From contig NZ_JAMWYY010000008.1 in the NCBI RefSeq assembly GCF_024305175.1, positions 1 to 64,000 on the forward strand: a stretch of 64,000 nt of DNA, read 5' to 3'. The translations under genes and the position numbers were made by a program. Every line of letters starts with the position of its first letter. The first letter of the stretch is position 1. This DNA comes from Flavobacterium sp. (GTDB lineage Bacteria; Bacteroidota; Bacteroidia; Flavobacteriales; Flavobacteriaceae). The notes beneath the pieces were generated by a model that saw nothing but the letters and a program-made list of their open reading frames with translations, was not told the origin of the DNA and did no database searches. Below are positions 38,724-49,778 of this stretch, piece by piece.

Positions 38724-40190
38724 ATGGTTATGAAATATAGATTTAAATATGGTTCTGTTGCTGCTGTTTTTGCACTCATGGCAATATTTGCGTCGTGTGA
38801 TGATGAACTGGATGTAGACCCAAGGCAAAACATCAGCGAAGAAGACCTGCTTAAAAACCCTGATAATGCTGTAAAAATGGTAAACGGGGTATATAACAAG
38901 CTATTAAGCTATAATATGTACTCGTTTCCGTGGATAGGCATTACAAGTATAACATCAGACGATGCTGATAAAGGCTCTACCCCGAGCGACACCGGTACCG
39001 ATAAGCATAAACTTGATAACTTAACTTTTGATGCTTCGGATATATCGTTTAATGAAGTTTGGGAAGGACGTTATGATGGTATTTACAGGACAAACAATGC
39101 GCTGTTTTACCTGGAACAGTTCCAGATAGATGAGTCGCTTAAAAGCAGGCTTATAGGCGAAGTAAAGTTCCTGCGTGCCTTTTGGTATTTCGATTTGGTA
39201 AGATGTTTTGGCGGCGTTCCGCTGGTAGTTGGTAATATAGACCTTAATGATGGCGACGCCATAAACAATCAGGTATTTACAAAAGCGACCAAAGAAGCCG
39301 TTTATGCACAGATTGAAGCCGACCTTGAGGATGCTATTAACAGGCTACCACTAAAATCAGATTACCCGCTTGATGATTTGGGCCGTGCCACCAAAGGTGC
39401 AGCACAGGCGTTAAAAGCAAAGGTGCACCTGTACCAGCAGGAGTGGGATCAGGCGTATGCCCTTGCAGGAGATGTTATCATGTCGGGTCAGTATGACCTC
39501 ATGGACGACTATGCAAGCGTTTGGCGTGAAGTAGGCGAAAATCAGGAAGAATCAATTTTCGAGGTGCAGGCCACACTAACACAAGGGCTTATACAATATA
39601 CAGATGTGCAGGGCCCGCGCGGTACGCCCGATTTAGGATGGGGCTTTAACACGCCGTCACTTGGATTATCCAATTCTTATGAGGATGGCGATGTACGGAG
39701 GGAAGCTACAATTTTATATGTGCCATCAGTACTTTGGGATGGATTTATAGCCCCCACAACATGGAACAATCCACGCTATAACTATAAAGCCTATCACAGC
39801 AGTATTGCCGAATCGTGGAATGGTAACAAGGCAGAAACTGCAAAGAACCTGAGACTGCTAAAATTTAGCGATGTAATGCTGATAAGGGCAGAGGCCGGTT
39901 TTCATCTGGGCATGAACGATGAGGTTGAGAACATGATAAACCCGCTAAGGCTAAGGGCAGGGCTAACAGAGCTTTCGGGCATTACACTACAGCAGATTTA
40001 TAACGAAAGAAGATGGGAAATGGCTATGGAGCACGAAAGATGGTTTGACATTGTGCGCACAGGCCAGGCACAGGCTGCAATGGCTGCAAACGGTAAAACG
40101 TTTGTGCCGGGCAAGCATGAGGTGTTCCCGATACCGGATCCCCAAATTGCCGTGAGTGGCGGAAGACTAATTCAGAATAACGGATACTAA
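38724..40190 (+). CDS. RagB/SusD-family nutrient uptake lipoprotein
   Basis: 488 aa; lipobox (MAIFASC), LIGEVKFLRAFWYFDLVRCFGGVPLVV, IYNERRWEMAMEHERWFDIVRTGQA. Confidence 0.95.
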   Translation: MVMKYRFKYGSVAAVFALMAIFASCDDELDVDPRQNISEEDLLKNPDNAVKMVNGVYNKLLSYNMYSFPWIGITSITSDDADKGSTPSDTGTDKHKLDNLTFDASDISFNEVWEGRYDGIYRTNNALFYLEQFQIDESLKSRLIGEVKFLRAFWYFDLVRCFGGVPLVVGNIDLNDGDAINNQVFTKATKEAVYAQIEADLEDAINRLPLKSDYPLDDLGRATKGAAQALKAKVHLYQQEWDQAYALAGDVIMSGQYDLMDDYASVWREVGENQEESIFEVQATLTQGLIQYTDVQGPRGTPDLGWGFNTPSLGLSNSYEDGDVRREATILYVPSVLWDGFIAPTTWNNPRYNYKAYHSSIAESWNGNKAETAKNLRLLKFSDVMLIRAEAGFHLGMNDEVENMINPLRLRAGLTELSGITLQQIYNERRWEMAMEHERWFDIVRTGQAQAAMAANGKTFVPGKHEVFPIPDPQIAVSGGRLIQNNGY

Positions 40191-40217
40191 TTCTAACTTA
40201 ATTTAAATTTTTTTACT

Positions 40218-41153
40218 ATGAAAACAATTAAATTTTTTGCTTATTCCCTTATGATTACATCGGGAATTGTATTAACCTCTTGCGGAAGCGATGATGACGG
40301 CGGAAGTGAGCCACTTCCACCGATAGGCGGCTACAACAGCGCTGATGAAATAGGCGCTGCAGATCTTCTTGCTTATTTCCCGCTTAACGCAGACGGTAAA
40401 GAATCAATTTCAGGTACTATGCCAAGCAGCTCTGTAGGTGCTACTTATGCCGCAGGTGCAAAAGGTAACGGCCTTATGCTTACTAACGGTTATGTAGATT
40501 ATCCTGCTATACCGGCTATACAGCCCACTACAGGAAACTTTACGGTTAGCTGCTGGGCTAAAATATCTAACACAAAAACTGCCCCTGATGCAGAAAGCTG
40601 GATTTCTCCGCTAATCTCTTTCTCAGGTGCCGAAAGTGTAGTGGGTAACCTTGCCGTTTTTGGTAATACCCACGGTTTAACTTCAAGCGACTCTATCCAG
40701 ATGAAAGCGCAGTACTTCTTTAAAAACCCTGAAGGAACAGGTTTTGGAGGAGATGCTGTTAACATGACTAAAATGGAGCAGTGGATGATTGATGACAATG
40801 CTAACGGCGCCCAGCCGCAGCACGCTGCTTTTGCCAACAAAATTGGTGGCCAGTGGGCTCATGTAGTTTTCACTTGGGAAGGTGCTACAGGTACTGCAAG
40901 GCTTTATGTAAACGGTACTAAAATATCTAACCCTGCGTGGGAAGTAAGATTCCAGGGCAACGCTATGCCAATGGCTTTCTTTACACCATCTCGTGTAACA
41001 CTTGGCGCTCTTGCTTCATTTGTTGATGGTACTAACAGCGACGCCTGGAACAAACCGCTTACAGGTGGCCTTGACGAAGTTCGTGTTTGGAAAAAAATGC
41101 TTTCTTCTGCAGATATAAACTCTCTTTACGAGCTTGAAAAAGCAGGAAGGTAA
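40218..41153 (+). CDS. LamG-like (concanavalin A-like) domain surface lipoprotein
   Basis: 311 aa; lipobox (IVLTSCGSDDD), LLAYFPLNADGKESISGTMPSS...NFTVSCWAKIS...GGLDEVRVWKKMLSSADINSLY. Confidence 0.85.
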   Translation: MKTIKFFAYSLMITSGIVLTSCGSDDDGGSEPLPPIGGYNSADEIGAADLLAYFPLNADGKESISGTMPSSSVGATYAAGAKGNGLMLTNGYVDYPAIPAIQPTTGNFTVSCWAKISNTKTAPDAESWISPLISFSGAESVVGNLAVFGNTHGLTSSDSIQMKAQYFFKNPEGTGFGGDAVNMTKMEQWMIDDNANGAQPQHAAFANKIGGQWAHVVFTWEGATGTARLYVNGTKISNPAWEVRFQGNAMPMAFFTPSRVTLGALASFVDGTNSDAWNKPLTGGLDEVRVWKKMLSSADINSLYELEKAGR

Positions 41154-41170
41154 TTTATAAACCTCATTTC

Positions 41171-41201
41171 AATAATCCCGGCGCAAGCCGCCGGGATTAT
41201 T
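41171..41201 (+). terminator. Rho-independent-like terminator after the LamG lipoprotein
   Basis: AATAATCCCGGCG-CAAGC-CGCCGGGATTATT, perfect 13-bp stem. Confidence 0.85.
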
Positions 41202-41295
41202 TCTTAAAATGCCTTTTTTGGCAATTGCAGTTACCCCCAAACTTACTGCATATATAATACATACAATTACGCATCAATCTAAAAGAACATTTACA

Positions 41296-42678
41296 GTGAA
41301 AATTTTACAATTAATCATTATCCTTACTTTTTGCATATCATGTTCATCATGCGATACAAGAAATGATGATAATGACACAACTACCGACGATACTCCGCCG
41401 GTAACCGAAACCTTTACCGATGAAGAACTCCTTGATATGGTCCAGAAAGACGCCATAAAATATTTTTGGGATTATGCTGAGGTAAACTCTAAACTGGCAC
41501 GCGAAAGGTATCACACAGATGACCCTTCTAACGATGCCAATATAGTAACAACAGGAGGCTCGGGTTTTGGTATAATGACAATTATAGCAGGTATAGACAG
41601 GGGGTTTATACCAAGGGGAGAAGCAGTGGCAAGGCTTCAGACCAATCTTGATTTTCTTGAAACCGCCGACCGCTTTCACGGTGCATGGCCGCACTGGATG
41701 AATGGTACTAATGGCGATGTTATACCTTTTGGTACAAAAGATAACGGCGGCGACCTTGTAGAAACTTCTTTTTTGTGCCAGGCACTTATATGCCTGCGCG
41801 AATATTTTAAAGAAGGAAATGAGGAGGAGCAAGCGCTTGCACAGCAGGCAGATGAACTTTGGAAAGGTGTAGAGTGGGACTGGTACACCAAAGGAGGCGA
41901 AAATGCCCTGTACTGGCACTGGTCACCTGAATATGAATGGGAAATGAACTTTAAGCTGGAAGGCTATAACGAATGCCTTATCACTTATGTTATGGCGGCA
42001 GCATCGCCTACCCACCCTGTAAGTGCAGAGGCTTACCATCAGGGCTGGGCAAGAAACGGTGGTATTGTTAATGGTGGGCAGCGTTATAACATTCCGGTAA
42101 TATTTGATTATAACGGGGCAAGTGGCAATGTAGGACCAATGTTTTGGGCACATTACTCGTATCTTGGCTTAGACCCCCGCGGGCTTACAGACCAGTATGC
42201 CAACTATTGGGACCTTGTGCACAACCATACTGCAATTATGTATCAGTACTGTGTTACAAACCCCCGCCAGTGGGAAGGATATGGAGATGATTGCTGGGGG
42301 CTTACCGCAAGTTACAGCCGCAATGCTAATGGCAGTGTGGGCTACTCTGCACACCAGCCAAACAATGACAGGGGTGTTATAACGCCTACTGCTGCATTGT
42401 CTTCATTCCCGTATATGCCGGAAGAGTGCATGAGCTTTTTACGATACCTGTATGAAAAGAACAGGCAAAAGCTTGTTGGCGTAGCAGGGCCTTATGATGC
42501 TTTTGCACCGCATTATGACTGGGTAACGCGTAGGTATCTTGCAATAGACCAAGGTACTATTGTGCCGATGATAGAGAACCACAGGAGCAAGCTGCTCTGG
42601 AATTTGTTTATGCAGGCGCCCGAAGTAAGGCAGGGGCTTGTTGACCTTGGCTTTAGCTCATCTACACACGGAATTTAA
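41296..42678 (+). CDS. Glucoamylase-like family (PF10091 / GH144-like) lipoprotein
   Basis: ORF from 41209; likely GTG start at 41296 gives a lipoprotein signal (KILQLIIILTFCISCSSC); GGSGFGIMTIIAGIDRGFIPRGEAVARL...RFHGAWPHWMNGTNG...NNDRGVITPTAALSSFPYMPEE. Confidence 0.8.
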   Translation: MKILQLIIILTFCISCSSCDTRNDDNDTTTDDTPPVTETFTDEELLDMVQKDAIKYFWDYAEVNSKLARERYHTDDPSNDANIVTTGGSGFGIMTIIAGIDRGFIPRGEAVARLQTNLDFLETADRFHGAWPHWMNGTNGDVIPFGTKDNGGDLVETSFLCQALICLREYFKEGNEEEQALAQQADELWKGVEWDWYTKGGENALYWHWSPEYEWEMNFKLEGYNECLITYVMAAASPTHPVSAEAYHQGWARNGGIVNGGQRYNIPVIFDYNGASGNVGPMFWAHYSYLGLDPRGLTDQYANYWDLVHNHTAIMYQYCVTNPRQWEGYGDDCWGLTASYSRNANGSVGYSAHQPNNDRGVITPTAALSSFPYMPEECMSFLRYLYEKNRQKLVGVAGPYDAFAPHYDWVTRRYLAIDQGTIVPMIENHRSKLLWNLFMQAPEVRQGLVDLGFSSSTHGI

Positions 42679-43388
42679 TGTTAAGGGTTATTTTCATAGC
42701 AATTTTTTTGTTTTCATTACCGTCTTTCGCTCAAAAGGCGGAAGGCGGTTCTTTTTCTACCGAAGTAACGGTTAAAAAGCAACTTAATTATCTGTTGCAT
42801 AAACCTGATAATACGCGCCAGCCCAAGCCGCTTATTATCTTTTTGCACGGTTCGGGCGAAAAAGGCAATGATCTCGAAAAAGTTAAGGTACACGGCCCAT
42901 TTAAATATTTAAAAGACCATAAGCTTGATGCTTATGTACTGGCACCACAGTGTCCGGAAAACGAATACTGGGATGAAGAAGTGCTTTACAGGCTTATACA
43001 AAAGATAATCAAAGAAAATAAAGTAGATATTAACAGGATATACTTAACCGGGTTAAGCATGGGCGCATGGGGCGCATGGAACCTTGCATTTGCTCACCCC
43101 GATATGTTTGCTGCCCTTGTGCCCATAGCTGGGTTTGTAGACAGGGTACCCATGATAGAGAATTGCAAGATACAGCATATACCTACGCGCATATTTCATG
43201 GGCTTATGGATGATGTAGTAGATGTAAGTTATTCTGTAAACATCTATAAAAAGCTGAAAACCTGTAGTACTGATATAGAACTTACCATTTTTGATGATGC
43301 CAACCACGACAGCTGGACAAGGGTATATGATGACCCAGCCATATATGAATGGATGATGCAGCAGAGAAAAAATAATAACCAAGAATAA
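42678..43388 (+). CDS. Alpha/beta-hydrolase (phospholipase/carboxylesterase-like) with signal peptide
   Basis: 236 aa; PLIIFLHGSGEKGNDLEKV, IYLTGLSMGAWGAWNLAFAHPDMFAALVPIAG, HGLMDDVV, DDANHDSW. Confidence 0.8.
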   Translation: MLRVIFIAIFLFSLPSFAQKAEGGSFSTEVTVKKQLNYLLHKPDNTRQPKPLIIFLHGSGEKGNDLEKVKVHGPFKYLKDHKLDAYVLAPQCPENEYWDEEVLYRLIQKIIKENKVDINRIYLTGLSMGAWGAWNLAFAHPDMFAALVPIAGFVDRVPMIENCKIQHIPTRIFHGLMDDVVDVSYSVNIYKKLKTCSTDIELTIFDDANHDSWTRVYDDPAIYEWMMQQRKNNNQE

Positions 43389-43394
43389 AACCTG

Positions 43395-45635
43395 ATGAAA
43401 CACAATACGGCACTGCTTTTACTATTAGCCTGCTCTTTTAGCCTGTATGCGCAAAAAAGCAGCGATAAAAAAATTAAGCCACTCAATGAGTTCATACCCG
43501 AGCTTATGGCGAAAATGACAATTGATGAAAAAATAAGCCAGTTGGTACAGTACACTGCCGATGGTACAGTTACAGGCCCAAAAACAGGCATAAATTATAT
43601 AGAAGAAATAAAGAAAGGAAATGTAGGCTCTATACTAAACGCCACATCAGTAAAATATACCCGTGAGCTTCAGGAGTTAAACCTTAAGAATTCAAGGCTT
43701 AAAATTCCGTTGCTGTTTGGTTATGATGTAATACACGGGTATAAAACTATTTTCCCTATAACGCTTGGCGAAGCTGCAAGCTGGGACCTGAAAGCCGTAG
43801 AGCTTTCTGCGCGTGTGGCTGCCGAAGAGGCAGCCGCAGCAGGCGTGCACTGGACGTTTGCCCCAATGGTAGATATTAGCCGCGACCCACGCTGGGGCCG
43901 CGTTTCTGAAGGTTCGGGCGAAGATACCTATTTAGGTTCTAAAATGGCAGTGGCAAGGGTAAGGGGCTTTCAGGGCAACGACCTTATGGCTGCCAATACC
44001 GTACTTGCGTGTACCAAACACTTTGCTGCGTATGGCGCTGCCGAAGCAGGCCGCGACTACAACACAGTTGATATGAGCGAAAGGGTATTAAGGGAAACCT
44101 ACCTGCCCCCGTTTAAAGCTACTGTAGATGCCGGTGTGGGCACATTCATGACATCGTTTAACGAAATATCTGGAGTGCCGGCTACAGGCAGTAAATTCCT
44201 GCTTCGTGATATGCTGAAAGGGGAGTGGGGCTTTGATGGCTTTGTAGTAACCGATTATACCGCTATTAATGAGCTTATACCACACGGTTTTGCCAAAGAC
44301 TCTGCCCATGCAGGAGAATTGGCACTGCGTGCCGGTGTAGATATGGACATGGTAGGCGGTATTTTTATGAAAAACCTTAAAAGGCTATTGCAGGAAGGCA
44401 AAGTAACCGAGGCTCAGATTAACGATGCCTGCCGCAGGGTACTGGAGGCAAAGTATGACCTTGGGCTGTTTCATGACCCATACCGCTACAATAACGAAAA
44501 ACGTGAAAAAGAGATAATCAATAAAAAAGAACACCTTGAAGCTGCACTGGATGTGGCGAAAAAATCGATGGTGCTTTTAAAGAATGATAACAGTATACTG
44601 CCATTACGCAAAGAGCAAAAAGTAGCATTTGTGGGTCCGCTTGTTAATGACGAGTGGAACATTATAGGCTCATGGGCTGCTTCGGGTGACAGGTATGGTT
44701 ATGCTGTTAGCGTTCAGGAAGGTGTAAACAAAATTGTAACCAATAAAGGTAGAGTAACTTTTGATAAAGGTGTTGAGATTGTAGATGCCCGCAGGGACAT
44801 GATGCAGGCTGCACTTGATAATGCCCGTAAAGCCGATGTTATAGTGGCGGTAATGGGTGAGTTCGAAAACATGAGCGGCGAAGCGGCATCACGCACAAGC
44901 CTTGACCTGCCGGGCATACAAAAAGAATTTCTGGCAGAGCTTAAAAAATTAAACAAGCCAATCGTACTTGTATTGATGAACGGAAGGCCGCTTACCCTTA
45001 ACTGGGAGAACGAAAACATGGATGCCATACTTGAGGCTTGGTTTCCCGGCACTATGGGTGGCGATGCCATTGCGCAAACGCTTTATGGCATGAACGTGCC
45101 AAGTGGTAAGCTGCCAATGACCTTCCCGAGAAATGTGGGGCAGGTGCCAATTTACTATAACCATAAAAATACAGGCAGGCCTTACCTGGGCCCAACTGAC
45201 CCTGAGCAGAAATATAAATCACGCTACATAGATGTAGATAACAGCCCGTTATTCCCATTTGGCTATGGCTTAAGCTATACTACATTCAGCTACTCTAACC
45301 TAAAGCTGTCTTCTAAAACTATGAGTATGAACGGCAGTATAAAAGTTAGCGTTGATGTTGCCAACACAGGTAATTATGACGCTGCCGAAGTAGTACAGCT
45401 TTACATTCAGGATAAGGTAGGAAGCGTTACAAGGCCGGTTAAAGAACTGAAAGGCTTTGAAAAGATAATGCTTAAAAAAGGTGAAAAGAAAACAATTGAA
45501 TTTTCGATAACCCCCGAAGACTTAAAATTTTATAATATAGACATGCAATTTACTGCAGAGCCCGGCGACTTTGAAGTTACTGTTGGCGGCAACTCTGCAA
45601 GTGGCTTACAAGACAAGTTTGTGTTAGTTAAGTGA
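43395..45635 (+). CDS. bglX: Glycoside hydrolase family 3 beta-glucosidase
   Basis: 746 aa; FAPMVDISRDPRWGRVSEGSGEDTYLGS, ACTKHFAAYGAAEAGRDYN, GFDGFVVTDYTAI, C-terminal FnIII-like domain. Confidence 0.9.
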   Translation: MKHNTALLLLLACSFSLYAQKSSDKKIKPLNEFIPELMAKMTIDEKISQLVQYTADGTVTGPKTGINYIEEIKKGNVGSILNATSVKYTRELQELNLKNSRLKIPLLFGYDVIHGYKTIFPITLGEAASWDLKAVELSARVAAEEAAAAGVHWTFAPMVDISRDPRWGRVSEGSGEDTYLGSKMAVARVRGFQGNDLMAANTVLACTKHFAAYGAAEAGRDYNTVDMSERVLRETYLPPFKATVDAGVGTFMTSFNEISGVPATGSKFLLRDMLKGEWGFDGFVVTDYTAINELIPHGFAKDSAHAGELALRAGVDMDMVGGIFMKNLKRLLQEGKVTEAQINDACRRVLEAKYDLGLFHDPYRYNNEKREKEIINKKEHLEAALDVAKKSMVLLKNDNSILPLRKEQKVAFVGPLVNDEWNIIGSWAASGDRYGYAVSVQEGVNKIVTNKGRVTFDKGVEIVDARRDMMQAALDNARKADVIVAVMGEFENMSGEAASRTSLDLPGIQKEFLAELKKLNKPIVLVLMNGRPLTLNWENENMDAILEAWFPGTMGGDAIAQTLYGMNVPSGKLPMTFPRNVGQVPIYYNHKNTGRPYLGPTDPEQKYKSRYIDVDNSPLFPFGYGLSYTTFSYSNLKLSSKTMSMNGSIKVSVDVANTGNYDAAEVVQLYIQDKVGSVTRPVKELKGFEKIMLKKGEKKTIEFSITPEDLKFYNIDMQFTAEPGDFEVTVGGNSASGLQDKFVLVK

Positions 45636-45865
45636 GTTTTCATTTTTTTGTGATCTTCGATGGAAAGCCCCTGCTATGGCGGGGGTTTTTTATTAGCAGA
45701 GTTTGTAATGAGGCAGGTTTTGCTTTGTAATTGTTATATTATTAATATAAGCTGCCAATGATTGTAGTTTCTTGAGCAGTTGTGGATTTTCACATACTTT
45801 TTTTGTCATTTTTATATATACCTCTCAAAACAGATATATGTATATTTATGAAATTTTAAAATCAC

Positions 45866-47956
45866 ATGAATAAACTATTTGTTACACTTATGCTGTTATG
45901 CCTGGGTACCGCATCTGCCCAGTCTGTACAGTCGCCTTCAGGCGAAATCGTGGCCGAATTTAAACTTGACAATACCGGCCGGCCTTTTTATACCGTTACT
46001 TATAAAAACCAGCCTGTGGTTACCAAAAGCTATATGGGCTTTAGCCTGAAAGACATTGGGCAATTTGATAGTGGCTTTACCATTACAGGCACAAAATCGG
46101 CAGTGGTAAACGATAGCTGGAAACCTGTTTTAGGTGAGGTTGCCGTTATACAGAACAAGTATAATGAGCTTTCAGTGTCACTGCGTCAGCAAGAGTCAGG
46201 GAGGCTGCTAAACATAATCTTCAGGGCATTTGATGAAGGTATTGCCTTTCGCTACGAGTTCCCCAAGCAAGATAACCTAAACTATTTTGTTATTGCTTCA
46301 GAAAACACAGAGTTTAGCCTGACGGACGACCATAAAACATTCTGGATACCGGGCGATTATGATAGCCAGGAATATGTTTATAACGAAACAGTGCTTTCTC
46401 AGGTTGATAATGACAAACTGAATCTTAACAATGGTATTGCAGTAAAATCTATAGGAGGCAGGTATATTGTGCAGTCGCCTTTGATGATGAAATCTAAATC
46501 AGGCCTGTACATTAACATATTTGAGGCTGCCGTGGTAAACTACCCGGTTATGCATTTAAACCTGAACCCGGAAACCTTTAAACTTACATCCCAGCTTGTG
46601 CCCAATGCTGTGGGCGATATGGCTTATTTACAGGCTCCTGCCGCTACGCCGTGGCGTACCGTTATGGTTAGCGATGATGCCCGCGATATTGTAGCGCAAA
46701 AGATGATACTTAACCTTAACGAGCCTTCTAAAATAGAAGATACATCGTGGATTAAGCCTATGAAATATGTGGGTATATGGTGGGAAATGCACGTGGGTGT
46801 ATCTACATGGGATTATAGTGGCACGCAGGATGCCAGCCAAAAAAAGCCGACTGCCCGCAAGCCACACGGCGCTACAACCGAGAACACCAAACGTTATATC
46901 GATTTTGCCAAGAAACATGGCTTTGACGGTGTTTTGGTAGAAGGCTGGAATACAGGATGGGAAGACTGGTTTGGCAACTGGAAAGAAGAAGTATTTGATT
47001 TTACCACACCATACCCGGATTTTGATATTAAAGAAGTTACCGAATATGCCAAAAAGCAGGGTGTTAAAATGATAATGCACCATGAAACTTCAGGCTCTGT
47101 TTCCAATTACGAACGCAGGCTCGACAGGGCGTATAAGTTTATGAGAGATTATGGTTATGGCGCAGTAAAGACTGGATATGTAGGCCGTATCATTCCACGT
47201 GGTGAGTTTCACGACGGTCAGGCAATGGTAAACCATTTTAATTATGTGCCAAGGCGCGCTGCCGAATATAAAGTAATGGTAAACAGCCACGAATCATCGC
47301 GCCCTACAGGCGTTCACAGAACGTGGCCTAACTACATAGCTGCCGAGGCTGCGCGCGGTAATGAGTTTAATGGCTGGAGCGACGGTAACCCGCCAATGCA
47401 CGAAACCATACTGCCGTTCACAAGGCTTTTAGGCGGCCCGATGGATTACACACCGGGAATATTTGAGATAAAGATGAAAGTGTACGACCCATCAAAAACA
47501 GAGCAGGTGCACACAACCCTTGCCAAACAGCTTGCACTTTATGTTACTATGTACAGCCCGCTGCAAATGGCTGCCGACCTGCCGGAAAATTATGAGAAAT
47601 ATCCGGATGCATTCCAGTTTATTAAAGATGTAGCTGCCGACTGGCAGGACACCAAAGTGCTTGAAGCCGAGCCGGGAGATTATCTTACCATTGCCCGTAA
47701 AGCAAAAGGCAGCGAGAAATGGTTTTTAGGCGCCATTACAGATGAAAATGCAAGGAACACAACCATTACATTAAATTTCCTTACACCGGGTAAAAAATAT
47801 AAAGCAGTTATTTACCAAGATGGTAAAAATGCACACTGGAAGAATGACCCAATTAACTATGAGGTTAAAACGGTAGAGGTAACATCTAAAACCAAGCTGA
47901 ATCTTAAGCTGGCAGCAGGCGGTGGTACAGCCATAAGCTTTGTGCCTGTTAACTAA
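45866..47956 (+). CDS. Glycoside hydrolase family 97 (SusB-like)
   Basis: 696 aa; VQSPSGEIVAEFKLDNTGRPFYTVTYKNQPVV..., KYVGIWWEMHVGVSTW, FDGVLVEGWNTGWEDW, MIMHHETSGS. Confidence 0.9.
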   Translation: MNKLFVTLMLLCLGTASAQSVQSPSGEIVAEFKLDNTGRPFYTVTYKNQPVVTKSYMGFSLKDIGQFDSGFTITGTKSAVVNDSWKPVLGEVAVIQNKYNELSVSLRQQESGRLLNIIFRAFDEGIAFRYEFPKQDNLNYFVIASENTEFSLTDDHKTFWIPGDYDSQEYVYNETVLSQVDNDKLNLNNGIAVKSIGGRYIVQSPLMMKSKSGLYINIFEAAVVNYPVMHLNLNPETFKLTSQLVPNAVGDMAYLQAPAATPWRTVMVSDDARDIVAQKMILNLNEPSKIEDTSWIKPMKYVGIWWEMHVGVSTWDYSGTQDASQKKPTARKPHGATTENTKRYIDFAKKHGFDGVLVEGWNTGWEDWFGNWKEEVFDFTTPYPDFDIKEVTEYAKKQGVKMIMHHETSGSVSNYERRLDRAYKFMRDYGYGAVKTGYVGRIIPRGEFHDGQAMVNHFNYVPRRAAEYKVMVNSHESSRPTGVHRTWPNYIAAEAARGNEFNGWSDGNPPMHETILPFTRLLGGPMDYTPGIFEIKMKVYDPSKTEQVHTTLAKQLALYVTMYSPLQMAADLPENYEKYPDAFQFIKDVAADWQDTKVLEAEPGDYLTIARKAKGSEKWFLGAITDENARNTTITLNFLTPGKKYKAVIYQDGKNAHWKNDPINYEVKTVEVTSKTKLNLKLAAGGGTAISFVPVN

Positions 47957-47965
47957 TTGTTTATT

Positions 47966-49726
47966 ATGAACAAACTACTTTTATTACTTGCAGCAACTTT
48001 GTTTTTTACATGGGCAGATGCCCAGCAAAAAACATACTGCAACCCAATAAATGTTGATTACGGCTATTGCCCCATACCTAATTTTGTAACTAAGGGTAAG
48101 CACAGGGCAACAGCCGACCCGGTTATTACTTATTTTAAAGATAAGTATTACCTGTTTTCTACTAACCAGTGGGGTTACTGGCACAGCAGCGATATGGCAG
48201 ACTGGACTTTTGTGCCCCGCAAATTTTTAAGGCCGGAGCACAAAGTATATGACGAGCTTTGTGCCCCGTCTTTATCCTATGTAAACGATACCCTTTTGGT
48301 AGTTGGCTCTACGCATGGTAAAGATTTCCCGATATGGATGAGCACTAACCCGCAGGTTGATGACTGGAAAGAACTGGTACATAAGTTTGAGGCCGGTGCA
48401 TGGGATCCGCAAATTTTCTGGGATAAAGATACTGATGAGGTATATCTGTATTATGGCTCAAGTAATATGTATCCGCTGTATGGCGTAAAGCTGAACCGCA
48501 AAACATTTCAGCCGGAAGGCGAGCCTGTTCCTGTTGTTACACTAAATGACGACGAACACGGCTGGGAGCGCTTTGGGGAGTATAACGACAATACTTTTTT
48601 ACAGCCGTTTACAGAGGGCGCTTTTATGACTAAATACAATGGCAAATATTATTTGCAGTATGGCGCACCCGGTACTGAGTTCAGTGTTTATGCCGATGGT
48701 GTTTATGTTAGCGATAAGCCACTTGGCCCTTTCACCTATCAGGATTTTAACCCGTTCAGCTACAAGCCGGGCGGTTTTGCAAGGGGAGCGGGGCATGGCG
48801 CTACCTATCAGGATGCCAAAGGCAGTTACTGGCATGTTTCCACTTCGGTAATATCCGTTAAAAATAACTTTGAGCGCCGAATAGGTATATGGCCTGCCGG
48901 GTTTGATAAGGATGACGTTATGTACTCTAATACTGCCTATGGCGATTATCCCACTTACCTGCCATCAGAAGGAAAGGCGCATACAGGCTTATCATCTTTT
49001 ACAGGCTGGATGCTGCTTAACTACAATAAGCCTGTACAGGTCTCTTCTACGTTAGGCGGATTTCAGCCCAACTTTGCAGTAGATGAGGATATTAAAACCT
49101 ACTGGTCTGCTAAAACAGCCAATAAAGGTGAATATCTTATTACCGATTTAGGAGAAATAAGCACTATAAATGCCATTCAGATAAATTATGCTGATCAGGA
49201 TGTCACCTTTATGGGCAAGCCTGAAACCACTACAGGGCATAAGTATATAATCTATACTTCAGACGACGGCAAAAAGTGGAAGATACTCATTGATAAAAGT
49301 AAGAATACCAAAGATGTACCGCATGATTATATTGAGCTTAAAACATCTGTAAAGGCACGTTATATAAAACTTGAAAATATACAAATGCCGACGGGTAAAT
49401 TCGCGATAAGCGGATTGCGTATTTTTGGTAAAGGCAACGGAGAGAAACCGGGTGCGGTACAGGATTTTGTCCCGCTTCGTGTAGAGTCTAAAAAGAAGGG
49501 CGAGCGCAGGAATGTATGGTTTAAATGGCAGCAGGAACCCAATGCAGATGGTTATGTTATCTATTTTGGCAAGTCGCCGGATAAATTATATGGTTCTATT
49601 ATGGTATATGGCAAAAATGAATACTATTTTAGCGGACTGGACAGGAGCGATGCTTATTACTTTCGAATTGAAGCATTCAATAACAACGGTATAGGCCCGC
49701 TTTCAGAAACTAAAGAATCAAAGTAA
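47966..49726 (+). CDS. GH43-like beta-propeller hydrolase with discoidin (F5/8 C)-like and FN3-like domains
   Basis: ORF from 47957; HRATADPVITYFKDKYYLFSTNQWGYWHSSDMADWTFV..., WDPQIFWDKDTDEVYLYYGSS; C-terminal KFAISGLRIFGKG, then FN3-like WFKWQQEPNADGYVIYFG. Confidence 0.75.
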   Translation: MNKLLLLLAATLFFTWADAQQKTYCNPINVDYGYCPIPNFVTKGKHRATADPVITYFKDKYYLFSTNQWGYWHSSDMADWTFVPRKFLRPEHKVYDELCAPSLSYVNDTLLVVGSTHGKDFPIWMSTNPQVDDWKELVHKFEAGAWDPQIFWDKDTDEVYLYYGSSNMYPLYGVKLNRKTFQPEGEPVPVVTLNDDEHGWERFGEYNDNTFLQPFTEGAFMTKYNGKYYLQYGAPGTEFSVYADGVYVSDKPLGPFTYQDFNPFSYKPGGFARGAGHGATYQDAKGSYWHVSTSVISVKNNFERRIGIWPAGFDKDDVMYSNTAYGDYPTYLPSEGKAHTGLSSFTGWMLLNYNKPVQVSSTLGGFQPNFAVDEDIKTYWSAKTANKGEYLITDLGEISTINAIQINYADQDVTFMGKPETTTGHKYIIYTSDDGKKWKILIDKSKNTKDVPHDYIELKTSVKARYIKLENIQMPTGKFAISGLRIFGKGNGEKPGAVQDFVPLRVESKKKGERRNVWFKWQQEPNADGYVIYFGKSPDKLYGSIMVYGKNEYYFSGLDRSDAYYFRIEAFNNNGIGPLSETKESK

Positions 49727-49778
49727 CGCATCATTCTATTTTTTATAATCACATTATTCACATTAACCTTTAACAAAC

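Noticed and set aside
41209-41295. N-terminal extension of the PF10091-like protein as given in the ORF track
   Set aside because: The GTG at 41296 gives a clean lipoprotein signal peptide; the upstream part overlaps the intergenic segment just after a terminator.
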